This document shows, in pieces, positions 51,176-63,025 of a DNA stretch of 64,000 bases. The notes under the pieces are model-generated. The model had not been told where the DNA came from. It saw only the letters and a list, made by a program, of their open reading frames with translations, and searched no databases. The DNA is taken from contig NW_015622544.1 of assembly GCF_000835495.1 (NCBI RefSeq), forward strand, positions 1,011,704-1,075,703, given 5' to 3'. The DNA is from Cladophialophora immunda (lineage: Eukaryota > Ascomycota > Eurotiomycetes > Chaetothyriales > Herpotrichiellaceae). The position numbers and the translations under genes are program-made. Position 1 is the first letter of the stretch; every line of letters begins with the position of its first letter.

Positions 51176-52465
51176 TCACGAGGATAACTTCAATCCGCTA
51201 AGAAAATCCAGCGCATCATCCTGTGCACTTTCCAACTCGGCAATGCGGTGTTTAAGGGCCGCCGACTCCATCTTCATCATGCCAACCACATCCCATGCAT
51301 CCGCAGGCCGTAATCCATGACACCTTGGGCAATCGTCTCTAGCCAAGCTTGCAGACTTCAGGACCGGACTTGCGATGGATGTGGCTTGGGAGGGTGCCGC
51401 TGACAACGCTTCTGAAAAGATGCTGACCACCGAGCTCACTTCGGACCCGGCTTCTGACTCCCCTGATGTTGAAACGTCGGACGAGCGATTTCGGCGGTAC
51501 TTGGGACGAGGTTTGGAATCAATATTTTGGGGCACGATTCGGACACTCTGTTGAGAGTCGAGAGATAATTGTGCCGCGAGCTGCGCCCTCAGATCCGCAA
51601 TTAAATTTTGCTGCTCTGCAGCTCGTTCTGCCATCTCCTGCAATTGTAATTTTAAATGCTCATTTCTCGTCTGGGCAGCCTCGAGTTCATCTGCTTGGAC
51701 ATTCTTGGTGGAGGTGGCCGATCTCAGAGACTGTCGCTGTTCTTTGTATGCCTGTTGAAAGCGGCGGATTGTCCCTTCGGCATTGAGCTGGAGGTTTTTA
51801 AAGGCAGCAGGAGAAAATTCACCGGGGTGTCCGTGCGGGAAAAGAGCCTCGTCAATGTCAAGCTGCGCTAAGTCATCCGGATCCTCCGGAGCGGTTTGTG
51901 TTATGGTACTCCTCCTGAAGATGTTGTTGAACTTCGACATGGTTGACACGGCAGGGCCCGGTAAACTGGGCTTCTTTTGGAGGCGTCGTGTCAAGTTGTT
52001 GTCTTCAGAATCCGGACTCATGGAGAAGCCCTCTTCAGTGGCAGAGGCTTCGTAAAGAGGATCCAGCTTTTCCTTGCGAGGGGAAGGCACCAGAGATATA
52101 TTGACCGGATCCGAAGACCCCTCGAACCAGCTCGCCAATCCACCCGATTTTCTCTTTGAGGGCGACTCTGTTAGACCAGGGTCCTCAGCAGTCCCTACAC
52201 TCCTCAGTCTCTCCGGAGACAGAGAGCGAGTGCTTTGAGGGCGCAGGAAGGAAAATGCAGAGGATCTCGTGGGAGAGGAAGACTGGGCGCGGGTAAAGAG
52301 CGGAGGGAGGTCCGTGGTGGTTCTAGATCGTTGGTGGCCTCTAGCAGGGGGTGGCGGAGGGGGGAGGGAGACCGAAGAGTCGTTGTCATTGAAGTCAAAA
52401 GGCAATCTGCGTGGATTTGGCGGTGCAAGGGCTCCGAATCCTTGATTAAACATGTCTTGGGCCAT
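51176..52465 (-). CDS. Uncharacterised coiled-coil protein
   Basis: This is a single-exon protein of 429 residues. The first 200 residues are Ser/Pro-rich and disordered, with a poly-proline run at 35-40 and many SP/TP sites likely to be phosphorylated. A coiled coil follows at about 219-300 (LQLQEMAERAAEQQNLIADL register). Near the C-terminus is a single CPRCHG pair (Cys379, Cys382) and a second short helix (MMKMESAALKHRIAELESA). It has no membrane span. It resembles fungal scaffold proteins, but I cannot name the family. The start MAQDMFNQGFG at 52465 is the only suitable ATG. Confidence 0.75.
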   Translation of the reverse strand: MAQDMFNQGFGALAPPNPRRLPFDFNDNDSSVSLPPPPPPARGHQRSRTTTDLPPLFTRAQSSSPTRSSAFSFLRPQSTRSLSPERLRSVGTAEDPGLTESPSKRKSGGLASWFEGSSDPVNISLVPSPRKEKLDPLYEASATEEGFSMSPDSEDNNLTRRLQKKPSLPGPAVSTMSKFNNIFRRSTITQTAPEDPDDLAQLDIDEALFPHGHPGEFSPAAFKNLQLNAEGTIRRFQQAYKEQRQSLRSATSTKNVQADELEAAQTRNEHLKLQLQEMAERAAEQQNLIADLRAQLAAQLSLDSQQSVRIVPQNIDSKPRPKYRRNRSSDVSTSGESEAGSEVSSVVSIFSEALSAAPSQATSIASPVLKSASLARDDCPRCHGLRPADAWDVVGMMKMESAALKHRIAELESAQDDALDFLSGLKLSS

Positions 52466-55001
52466 TGGGCGGCGTGGTGATGCAATAATTGGATGGTGAG
52501 AAGACCTGGCAAGTTGGAACGCAGGTTGGTCGAAGCGCAGGTTCTGGGCGTCAGGGTCCGGCCCGCACGCGGAAATCGTGGCAGCAGATCAACCCAAGGT
52601 GTTTCCCCCCTCTTGAGTCGAGATTGCGCAGAGGCGCAGTAGCCAGTATTGCAACGCCCAAATCAGCTGAATCAGACTTCCGACCGATGCCGCACCACAA
52701 AAGGGGTCGCTGCTGTCGTCGACGCGGTCGAGTTCTTCTCAAAGTTCTCGAATGTAGCCACAGCCGGTCCAACGCAAAAGTGGCCCCGCCTTCTACGGGC
52801 TGCACCACACAATCGCCGTGACCTTGGCACGCAGGTTGGTAAAGACGACAATGCAGGAATGCAATGATGGACGGAGATGCGAAAGAATTCGTTGGATGAA
52901 CACGCGCAACAGAAGCTGGGAAGGCCTGCCTTTCTATTTTCTCGAGGCCATGGCGAAATCAACGTGGTTGGAAAGCGTGAGGGTGGGGGGCAGAGGGGGC
53001 GCGCATTCGGCTATCTCAAGCCACACGAGGCTGGATGAACTTTGGCCTCCTCATGCGCGTTTCATTATCGATAAGCGTGGATGTTTAGCGCCTTGGCGTT
53101 TCTGGCGAGGCTGAAGCGCGTTTGGTGGCATGTGAGCGTGGGAATCAGACATGGCCAAAAACACTGCCAGGTTTCTCTGTTCGAATCACTGAACCTATAT
53201 CGTCCTTTGCTAGCAAGATGAGTATTACCCTCCTTAATCGTCCATGTTCTGAATATCACTGGCAGAAACCTTACTCACATTCCCACATCCTCCGCCAACA
53301 TCGATGATCCAATGCCACGAGCCGACACCGATTTTGCCGTGCATCGGTTACTCCGCCCAGTAGCCGATCATATTCCAATTTCACAAATCCCATAGCATGA
53401 CCTGACTGTATCCCTCTTTGGGCCTGATTTCCAGCCACCGCCGTCATTGTTTGGATGCGGTCCCCCGAATTAGACCTCGACCCTTTCCACTTCACGCAAT
53501 GAATGTTCACAATATCGCTATATGACTCTCTGCCAGGCTTCTACTGGTTGGATGGCTGTTCCCAAGCTCTGCAAGACTGTTTTCCGGATCTATTCGATCG
53601 CTGACTCACAAGATCTAGGAGCTGCTGCATAACGGCGAGAGTAAATACTGCAGAGGTCTTCTCCAATCGAGGCGCTTGTACTCCGCATCCCACGGCAGCC
53701 TCTCGACACCGTTTCCTAGGAACAGTGCTTGAGCATCTCTGAGAGGGACTCTCCAGATCCCAGGTAGAAGGGGCTGTCAATGTCACATGTTGATGTCCCT
53801 CGTGAACTCCAATGCGCGTCCGTCCACTTTCTGGATACCATAGTCATCATAATGAGGCATAGAACCGGGGGGCGGGGTAACTTGCTAGTGACGATTCGGA
53901 TCAACCCCTCGCATTGAAAGAATGGCCAGACACAGCAGAGTCTTGTTTCAAGATAGATAGGAGGCACGATGGCTGGGAATCCGACCTCAAGACTCAGTCG
54001 CGACGCACAGGTTTCGTGGCCGCTCCGAGGAACAAATGACCAATCATAGGCCGAACAGGCCCCGACTATTCCGTATCTGACTCTGATCTAACTCGATCTA
54101 GTCTTTCGCTTCTGCGGGTCAGCCGCGCGGAATGCTCTGATTGGGCTTTCCCAGCCTCCCTTTTTCGCGGTGAGCCTCACGCACAAGAACCACATCATTC
54201 AGCCAGCGGGCCGAACACGTTGCCCGATGGCAATTTTCAGTGTTGGGTGCATGCCTCATAATCTCGCCGACTGTATTCAGTGCCCGCTTGCTTTAAAAGT
54301 GATATATCATGTCGTCATGCAAGCCCTGGCCATTTGGAATCTCGCTTCGCCTGCGGCTCAAGTGTCAAACAACCAAGAGCTCCCCATTTATTGATCTTAT
54401 GTCTGGTAAAAGTCGATATGAGGATGTGCGCAAGCGATCATTATGTTGCGGCTCGTACTCATCGCTTTCATGCAAGCCGACGGCCCGGAGCCCCACGTCC
54501 AACGAGGATTCTACAATTAACCAAAGTGGGCTTCATTAGGTCGAGCCCCTCACGGGGGATCTATCAACTTCAATCTTTGGTCAGCTGGATGTGGCCGATG
54601 TCACTGGTATCACCGAAGCAAAATAATGGGGCCTGGCGTCCCGTTGCCGGTCATACCGCAGGCCGCGGCAATACTGGCATCCATGGACACTGAATGCTCA
54701 GCTAGCAACAAAGATTTCGTTGCCATTGTTCGATGCCTCTTTGGGAACGCGCACAGAAGGACAGGCGTGAATGAACCGTCTCATTGAAGGCAAATTGAAT
54801 GGGCAGTGAGACGAGTCTGTCAGTGTAGTACGACCTCGTTGCCAGCTTTCACGCCTTTTACTCAACACCGGAATTTCACGAGGTCTATACTCTCCAACCT
54901 TGCATACGCATATGTGCTATGTGCTCACTGCTACATATCTCTAGATTATCCGTTATCTAGGGAGTCTTCATCTGCGAGTTATGGCCATCCTGCGCCGGGA
55001 A
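52466..55001. other. 2.5-kb gene-free stretch
   Basis: All open frames are short (under about 140 codons), overlap on both strands and lack domain resemblance or convincing splice joins. I see no repeat. It may hold decayed sequence or an undetected non-coding RNA. Confidence 0.45.
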
Positions 55002-57283
55002 TCAAAGCTTGGCCCTGAGGGCAGAACTGGTCTTGTCCTCTCTATTCGGCCGCGTCTCTGATGCGTCCACTCCAGCTTCTTTGGCAGCCTGCTCTCTCAG
55101 GACGCCTTTCAAGAGCTTCCCCCCTGCATTTCTCGGTAGCGCATCAATGAATCTCACCCCTCCTGTGAGAGCCTTGAATTTGGCCAGGTGCTGAGCGCAC
55201 CAGTCCTTCACGTCCGCCTCGGTCGCATGTTTCCCGGGCCCCAGCACCACATAGGCGCGAGGGTGTTCGCCGTCCTTCCCACTGTCAATGGGACTGCTGG
55301 AGGACAGAGAAGAGGCGGTGGCGTCATGGTAGACCTTGACGCCGATGACCGCCGCGTCCACGACGGCCGGGTGCTGCAGGAGGACCTTTTCCAGTTCGGC
55401 AGGCGACACCTGGAACCCTCTCACCTTGATAAGCTCTTTCTTGCGATCGTGAATGTACCACTTCGCCGTAACGGCGGTCTCTGTCATCGTTTCGCCCCCG
55501 TTTCGAACACTGGTCTGGCTTGGGGCGTTATCTTCCACGATTCTTCCACAGGAAACGATGTCGCCTGTCTTGAAATATCCATCTTGATCAAAAGAGTCTC
55601 TGTTGGCTGCGGGGTTCTTGTAGTAGCCTTTGATGATGGTAGGACCTCTCACGAGAAGTTCACCCTTTGCTCCAACCGCTGTGACATCATTGCCTTGTTC
55701 ATCGACGAGTCTGCAACAGAGGCCGGGTTAATCGCAAGGCCTTGACTGGCTTCTCGATTTCAATCGACAAGGGTATCTGTTGGTGCTTCCGTCCCGCTCA
55801 AATTACCCAAGAGAAGATGGAAGACACACATAAAACTTGATGAAACAAGACTGGGAAAACCTGCAAGAGGGGCGCTTACTTCACATCTAAATTCGCGATG
55901 AACCGTCCGATGCTCCCCGTGGAGTCACTTTCCGGGTACCAAAACCTGGAAGCGACACAGGTCGTCTCCGTCATGCCCCAGACTTGGTTGAAGACGCCGT
56001 CGGGGGCCAAGTGCTTTTCAAATGCCCGCTGGTGCACTTTGCCCAACGGTGCGGAGCCGGACCTGCACCATTTCACCGATGTGAGGTCGTACTGGTTGAG
56101 CAGTGGACTTGCCAGAGCCATGACCACTACAGGTGGACTGATGGACAGGTCGGTGATTTTAAATTCCTGGATCGAGTGCAGAAACTCCCTCATCTCGAAC
56201 CGTCGCATCACGTAGGTCTCGTGGCCTGCCTTGAACGGGGTCGTGTGACCCACGGGGACGATCGCTGCGTGAAACATGGGCATGTATAGAAGACGCCGGA
56301 CCTGTATCTGAGATTAGCACAGACTTCTCGAGGAACAATCGCCGCCTTGCAGACCGCTTGAGAGGCTTGTGCCACGGAAGAAGCCTCGCTCTAACCCACA
56401 CAGCGTGACGGGATCCACGATGAGCGGAAGTGAGTTCTTACCTGCCAGGGCACCACATCGGGTGCTATCGCAAGAGTGTGCTGGGCGACCAGGTTATGAT
56501 GAGACACCACTGCTGCTTTTGGAAGTCCAGTGGTTCCCGAGCTGAACAGAAACGCAGCCGGCGTCGTGCTGGAAATCTCTTCGTCGTCGAATCGGTCCCA
56601 GTCCCGCTCTCCATGACGCATCAGCTCCGACCAGGACTGGAATCCCTCGGGCACTTCCTGGCCTTTGACATTGAAGATTCGGATATTGGAGTCGGGAATG
56701 CCACAGTCCCCCGAGACAGTCTTGATTGCATCCAGCAATTCAGGTTCAGCGACGACGTACTTTGCGCCCGAGGTCTTGAGATGATGCTTCAGCTCGAAGG
56801 GCGTATAGGAAGGATTCGTCCCCACGAAAATGCCCCCGGCGGCAAGGATGCCCAAGAAAAGGACCGAGTAGTAGATCTACGTCGTTCGACTGTCAATATG
56901 CGAACGACCTCAGGAATCGACGCCAGATAACGAGGGTCTACCTAAAGTGAGGGCAAGGAAGCACTCACATCGTTGAAGGAGTGCACACAGACACATTCTC
57001 CCTTTTTTAGCCCTGCTGCTCGGAATCCAGCACCGAGCTTCCGGACCATGCCGAGTCCCTGATTCAGGGACAGTGTTCGGGAAGGGTTTGAAGTGTCGAT
57101 ATAGATCTAATACGGCGAAGATTTGGTGTCAGCCTTCCTTCTTCTGCGTAGCTGCTACCCGCACATCTCGTTCCCTCGTGGATTGCTTACTGGTTTATCA
57201 GGGTCATAGTCTGCCTTGTCGAAAATCCACGACAGAAGATCTTGGGTCGGGACCGTCAACTTTTTGTGAGCAAGGAACGGCAT
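55002..57283 (-). CDS. 4-coumarate-CoA ligase-like acyl-CoA synthetase, peroxisomal
   Basis: Gene model on the minus strand: exons 57283-57191, 57106-56969, 56876-56442, 56301-55880 and 55710-55002, with introns of 84, 92, 140 and 169 bp, giving 598 residues. It belongs to the ANL (adenylate-forming) superfamily: it activates a carboxylic acid with ATP, then forms the CoA thioester. The AMP-binding motif SSGTTGLPKAAVVSHHN is at about 189. GMTETTCVA and the hinge and C-terminal motifs GYFKTGDIV, DRKKELIKVRGFQVSPAE and LPRNAGGKLLK (catalytic Lys) are intact. It ends in Ala-Lys-Leu, a peroxisomal PTS1 signal, as in fungal enzymes that activate aryl or fatty acids. Each splice restores family sequence. 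A Ser-rich insert (ATASSLSSSSP) lies in the C-domain. The neighbours are a Zn2Cys6 gene and decayed transporter and acyltransferase genes. Confidence 0.9.
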
Positions 57284-57912
57284 GTCGACGATAAGCGAGT
57301 GGTAGATTTCGAAACGCCTCCGTGCTGAAGGTAGGGACGGGTCACTGGCCCAGGAACGATTCTAAAGGGGTTAGAAAGAGCGTGCGTGCTCTGAGTGCCG
57401 ATTTTCCAGACACAGTCACACAAATATGTCCTTATAGTTTAGTGTGGACGGCGATACTCAACACGCACGCTCAATTGCCAGCCTCTGACACCTCGGACGA
57501 CTTCAAGGCGACCTGCTCAACAAGGGGCGCGTATCCTGGTATAACCGTTCGCAGAAAGACCGGGGTGGGAGAAGAGCGATGAAGCATCGACTGCGGGTGT
57601 GATAGGCAGTCACGCTACTTCTGCACAGGATGTGATGATCTTGCCAGGCTGTTGCGTAGATATGTTGTACACGGCAGTGCTAGTATAGCCGTAACCCCGG
57701 GTCCATTCCTATACCCAGACCCGTGAAGCCGATTGGTCCATACGTTGCACCCTCTCTACACCTCGAGACCCATTAATGGCTTGACAATGGCTGCCTCCCC
57801 AGGAGATGAATGGGGGACGAGCATTGGCTTGGGGCCCAACTTTCAACAGTAGTGACTTGCCACCCGACTCACTGTTGACCATCATCTGATACCTGGACAA
57901 GAAAGCAAGACT
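57284..57912. other. Divergent region between the ligase gene and the MFS pseudogene
   Basis: No gene is seen in these 629 bp. This was probably once a shared promoter. Confidence 0.55.
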
Positions 57913-58620
57913 ATGAACACGGACGTCGAAAAGCCTATAGGATCTGGCCAGTTGCATGAGACGAGCCAGTCTTGTGAAGATGACATGGACAAATCTCGTG
58001 GCGCAGAAGAAAATTAATTCGCAGGCGACGACAATGACAACCCAAAGATCGTGAAGGGCGACGATTCGGATGGCCATGTGAATTGGAGCAAGTGGCAGGT
58101 CCCGGCCATGCTCTCTCTTTCGGGCCTCTATGTTGGTATGTGCTTCCTCCCGCTTGCTCTACTGAATGGAGGGCCACGCAAACTCGTGCTTCAGAAACTG
58201 ACGTATCTGACACGCAACAGGTTCGCAACTACCCCTCCTCCTCGGTGCAGGGAGCCTTCCGTACATTGTCAAGACATCGGGGATCGACCATCGACTCTTG
58301 GTTCCCGGTGGCATACTCTCTAACTCTCTCTCCTGTCTCGCCCTTCAGCGGGTAATCATCTACAAGGCGTGTTCGGACGTCGCAACATTGCACTCGTAGG
58401 GGGTTCCATCCTCGGCGTCGGGATCATTGTGGTGGCCACGTCCCGCACCATGCGCTGGTGACCGCAACACCGGACAATCCAGTTCGTACCGTGGCGTTCG
58501 GGACGATCAGCGGATTCTCCACAAACCAGTCCCACTGTCCTGGCCTGAGATCACCAAAGGAAGGCAAATGCATGCTGGGATATGGATTGCAGGTTTCAAA
58601 GCTTCATGTCTCTCCCTACA
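57913..58620 (+). pseudogene. Decayed, truncated MFS transporter (Tri12/siderophore-exporter type)
   Basis: An ATG at 57913 starts an acidic tail that is broken by an in-frame TAA at 58015. Beyond the stop the same frame continues into NWSKWQVPAMLSLSGLYVG, the usual first helix, ended by a donor-like GTATGT at about 58137. After an acceptor at about 58219, two frames alternate: LGAGSLPYIVKTSGIDHRL in one and VAYSLTLSPVSPFSG in another. The third, GVFGRRNIALVGGSILGVGIIVVATSRTM (about 58365-58455), is the first-loop MFS motif with its helix. At least two frameshifts and the stop are therefore needed to read it. Only about the first quarter of a normal transporter remains, and the sequence then loses resemblance before the next gene. 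Confidence 0.75.
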
Positions 58621-61169
58621 TTAGGCCAGCCAGTCTACATCGGTCCCGTCCCAGGGTATCATGCCATCCACGTTTTCGTCAAACCCTTCGATCCCGATAC
58701 TGCCAAAGTTCCACTGTGACGTCGCATCGACGCTGTCGGGGTTGAACGTCGAATCCCACATGATCTCATCTACGGCGACGTCGAAGGGGTGATTGTCGTT
58801 TGGACTGATCAGCTCCCGCCAACTGTTCTCCGCATCGGTGGCACACCCATCGATGTCGGCGCGATGCAGGTCCGTCGACAGAGTGGGATCGCTCTGCAGA
58901 CCGTGGATTTGCTGTGAATTCACCGTGGTGGCGGGTGTTGGCAGTGATTCATCCCGGACCGACAGAGTCTTGGACGAGTCTACCGGCTGAATCCGACACT
59001 CCAATTCGAAGGCTCGGGGTCTGGCTCCATTTCCTGCGTAAAGCCGCACGGCACCCTGCTGGGGCAGCACAATCCGTATCTTCGCATGGTTGAGCATAGC
59101 CTCAACCAGGAGTGCCACCCAGTCTGCAGCCACGTACACCTTCTGGAGCGTCTTGAGAGAAATGAGGAGGCTGTTGACGTTGTCTCGCGCTCTCACCATC
59201 TCGTCGTCGTGGGCCGGATTTCCTTTGCCGCGGTGGGCCTTTTGAACGATAGACTTGATGCGTAGAGCGTTGTTGATGATGCTGGGCACCAGCATTGTGA
59301 TTGCAGTGACAGGGAGGTAGCGCACGAGGCCTTTGTCATTCAAGAAGGCCGAGATCCTGGCGATGCTGCTCGCCGAATCCGAAACCTGGTCCTGGGAGTG
59401 GCGGGACTTGTTCTGGGAACGATGCAGTGCGGAAACAGCGGTGTAGTAGCACATGTGCAAGACGGCGCGTTGGACGACCACACTCGGCGCTCTGGAGGAG
59501 TCGGTCTTGATTCCTTGTCTCTCCCTCGCAGGTCGAATGTCTTGAACAATGTCAGCCCACCCCGAATGCCGCGGTTTCGGCAGTTCGTCCCAAAAGCGGA
59601 CTGAACGAGGGAGAGTGTCGTACCACTCCTGGAGTGTCGACTCGAGGGGCGATATAGCAGACTCGGTTGGCGTGGCGGTAGTCGGCTCCGAGTTCGGACT
59701 GTGGACGGGGAAGAGCATGGCCGGCAAAGTCGTCCTGGCAGCTCTGTTTCGAGTCCCAGAAGGCGGTCTGAGCGGAGAGTACTGGGCAGACATAATGGTT
59801 CCTATCACGATGCAGAGCTTGAGGAATGAGATGAAGATTTCTGCCAACTCAGTCTGCGTGGTCCGGTCGTAGCAGGACAGATGGAGTCGACGGTGTGAAG
59901 ACGTATCCGAGTTCAGCGAAGTGCAGGGACTGTCAATCTCCATGTCTTCCACTGTCGGCAAAGGGACATTGAATTCCTCTCCCTGTATCCGTAATGGGCG
60001 ACTCAGATAGAGAGAAATAACCCGGTCTCGCAAGAAGCAGCACCACCACAGCCGCTTCCGCAGACTCTTCTTTTTGGGCGGGAGCGGCAGAGACGCGGGA
60101 TCTTGGTTCAGTCCGATTGTCTGGGCGAGGGAGATGCCGATGTTGACCCAATGCCAGGTTTGTTTGTGGGCGTCTTGTGTTTGCCTATCGGACCAAAAGC
60201 TCATGAGCAACACAGATTGAATGATAGTGATGCTGTCGTATTCAAAATCCATGTCGTATAGAAGCTATCTGCGTGAGCTCGATGTCCGACCACAAGAGTA
60301 AGCGGGGATATACCTTTGCCTTTTCGAAGAAAGCCTTTCGAGCCGTCTTCAGGTTGGCATATCCTGCTTCCCTGACAAGGCTTTCATCGACGAACGGAAC
60401 CGCGGCAAACAAGACGCTATGAAACAGTAGTAAGCTGAGTTGCGGCCCAGATTGATAGCTGCTGGCCCCATCTACCACGATCAGGAGCTCGGCCGGGTCG
60501 AGCAGAGGGAGGAAAGGGTGAATATATTCGAAGTAACATCGGATGGTTTCATTTAGAAGTCTTTCGTGAGGCAGATCCAGGGCACCCTTGCTTCTCAGAT
60601 ATGCTATATCTGCGTCTGTAAAGCGTTTGGGGAGTGGCTGGAAGAATGCTCGCAGTTCTCGTGGAGGGATACCTTCTGGAGGTTGAACTAACGGCATCTG
60701 GAGTCTGTCCAGACCCGGCGGCACGTCCCCTAAGGATGTCATTGAATTCAGGACGGCCATGGCGTTGTTAGATATCTTGGTCGATGGTTGAACGCCATGT
60801 TGAATGCTTTCGCTTCGGCCGGCGTAGAAGAGATGATCCTGTTCTGGTCTGTCATCAAAGGGCCTGCCAGGTGCATGCTCGCGGCAAGATCTGTCTTCTA
60901 GCCCAAGATACCACTCTCGGTGCTTCCTGCGACAAAGAACGGTCAGTGCGCTCTACACAGCTAGCTGTCACTTACCTGCCACGACGGCACCGCGCCATGA
61001 GACAGGGTGTCTCGTCCACCTCGCAGTTGCGGCATGGTGAGCCACGAATGGTGACATCGCATCGGACCTTGCGGGCGCGGCAGTTCTCACAGGCTTTTCC
61101 TGCTCGACGTTGACGGACAGGCTTGTGGTGCACCGAGACGTTCGGTGTTTTCTGAGAGGAAGGAATCAT
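58621..61169 (-). CDS. Zn2Cys6 transcription factor with fungal-specific (MHR) domain
   Basis: Gene model on the minus strand: exons 61169-60976, 60926-60314 and 60264-58621, with two 49-bp introns (GTAAGT...TCGCAG and GTATAT...GATAG), giving 816 residues. The N-terminal cluster has Cys27, 30, 37, 46, 49, 56 (C-x2-C-x6-C-x8-C-x2-C-x6-C) with the basic RARKVR segment. The fungal_trans/MHR domain (about 140-400) has CYFEYIHPFLPLLDP, the run FEKAKLLYDMDFEYDSITII rebuilt by the second splice, and RKRLWWCCFLRDRVISL. The acidic C-terminus (FDENVDGMIPWDGTDVDW) is a likely activation region. Its layout is that of CTF1/amdR-like regulators of carbon or nitrogen catabolism. Its place between the ligase gene and decayed metabolic genes suggests it once controlled them. 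The open frame extends upstream of 61169, so an earlier start is possible. Confidence 0.88.
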
Positions 61170-61775
61170 TGCAGAGACAGTAGCAAAGGTGTCTTGTATC
61201 TGAATTTCTGCAACGTCCAAGGTGGTACCTGAAGAGCCAGAGGCGAGAGCACAAAGTCGACAGCGATGAACAAGCGTCGAGAGGCCCAACGCGGGACGTC
61301 GGGATGCTGGAGCCTTGCACGTCTTCCCCGGTTGATTCGTCCAAGGTGGCTCCATCCCCCGCATTCTACCTCCTTTGAGTTTTTTGTATAGCCGATATCC
61401 GAGGGGCCTGGCCTGGGGGAACGAAGCCATGCTTGCAATGGTATAGTCTGCTCCAAAACGCTGTGGAATCAAGCCCGCCTTGCCTGATTCGGAATGTATA
61501 TCGGGGGGTAGTTGGATAAATCTTATGGACCAACTGCCCTATATATCTCCTGCTGGTAGCTCCCTCGGGTTCCAAGCAGAGAGAGGCACACGCACACACG
61601 TGGAAAAGAAGCACGCAGCTAGGCAGGAACATGATCTCGGAATGAAGATGGACTGGAGGGAAGAATTCACTACTCTATCAAAGCGTCATGTCTGATGTAT
61701 TGTATCGACAGGGCATTGAACCAAAGTAGCCATGGCGGCAGGTATGATAGGTAGGTAGGTAGTCAATCCGCATTC
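61170..61775. other. Upstream region of the Zn2Cys6 gene
   Basis: The reading frame of the factor remains open to about 61472, so part may be coding if an upstream ATG is used. Beyond that I see only a TAGGTAGGTAGG run at about 61750-61761. Confidence 0.5.
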
Positions 61776-62436
61776 TCATCTTCGTCTCACTCCTCCCGGC
61801 GGCGATGAAGCCAAACCCTCCTCACTCAAATCGATCTTGACGTTTCGGTGCCCTGGTCCCTGCTCTGTGCCGATTGACCAATTCTTAGGAAGTCCGCCAA
61901 TCTTTAGACATGTGCCATTGGGAATACGAATAACTTCGACGGCACACACATGCCGTGCTAAATCAATAACTGCCACGCATGCGAAAAAGGGCTTTCTGTC
62001 TGGTGTCGTGTGGATCGTACCAAAGTCCATCCCAATCAGGAACGTGGCGACACTGATTCGACCCCCATTTGGCCATAACGATCGTCATCCGTGTCGTATG
62101 CAACGTCCCAAGGAAACCGACCGAGGGGGTTTCAGCGTCGCTCACTTCCGCCTTCCAGCCCGCCCTTGCATCGGAAAGGGAACCTGGCGAGGTCTTCTCA
62201 ACATCGGCGGTACTTGACAAACAGGTCGGAACTGAGCACGTTGGATGACCGGCCGGGTCAAGCTTTGGTCCCGCCGAGGACCACAAGCCACGACAGTATG
62301 ATACAGACACGTCTGTCAGACTTTCAAGATTTGATGCTCCATAGACATCAATCCACGGCATCGAATCCGTATCTCCTCGCAACGTTCGCATTTTGAGCTC
62401 GGGGATAAACCACGTATTTTGATGGCAGCTAGCCAC
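61776..62436 (-). pseudogene. Probable decayed acyltransferase (BAHD-like transferase family), C-terminal part
   Basis: Two minus-strand frames join across a frameshift at about 62030. The first (62436-62033) ends TTRMTIVMAKWGSNQCRHVPDWD. The second begins at the same point with DFGTIH and continues VEVIRIPNGTCLKIGGLPKNW and VKIDLSEEGLAS. This layout (SW/KW...DFG...RIPN...LPK...V-I-L-EE-L) resembles the C-terminus of fungal PF02458 transferases such as trichothecene 3-O-acetyltransferase relatives, in which DFG is a conserved structural motif. The catalytic HxxxD would lie upstream, where I find only broken frames (to about 62940). I am moderately unsure of the family. Confidence 0.4.
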
Positions 62437-63025
62437 GTGGCTTGCTCTGCTGGCTGATCCTGTAATTCGGTTCGCTCATGGAGAAGGAAACTCATCAACG
62501 ACACTCCTCTCTGATTCCTCAAACGTGCTTGCGAGTCTCGTAGCATCCTGGGGGGCGGCAAGAGAATCCCCCTTTGTTGCGTGCTGTAATTCATTCAGGG
62601 TGTGGTATAACCAGTCCTTCTGACGCTGCCTTTGAGGTGTTGTGTTCGCTCCAGATTCCAAGCGATAGCGACGGTGTCAGAGGATCTTGCGTATAGCGTC
62701 TCAAACGCTCCTGGGATAATGCAATTGTGAAGAGCCTGGCTCGCATTGTATGCGAGCAGCGTTCCGAACGACTGGAGGGATTCCGGCGGAAGCAACTTCT
62801 GATATCCAGCGTACTGAGACGAGTTGGTCCGTGCCTTTTCGAGTCAGGAGTATATATGATTTCGAACTGCATACAGACAGCGTTGACAATCCGCGAGCAT
62901 TCCTCACTGCGATGAGGAAAATTTCTCGGTGAATGTGTCGTAGTCAAAGAGCAGGTCATCGTGTGGTAGAAACGCCAACTGGGCTTCGATTCAGGGCCGA
63001 CTCTATGCCGCTGAATGAACAGCCC
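62437..63025. other. Degenerate sequence upstream of the acyltransferase remnant
   Basis: Several overlapping minus-strand frames with stops (for example LPPESLQSFGTLLAYNASQAL near 62750) look like broken coding sequence, perhaps the 5' part of the same pseudogene. I cannot identify it. Confidence 0.3.

Noticed and set aside
53140..53215. A tRNA B-box-like GTTCGAATC
   Set aside because: No matching A box, stems or terminator could be folded around it.
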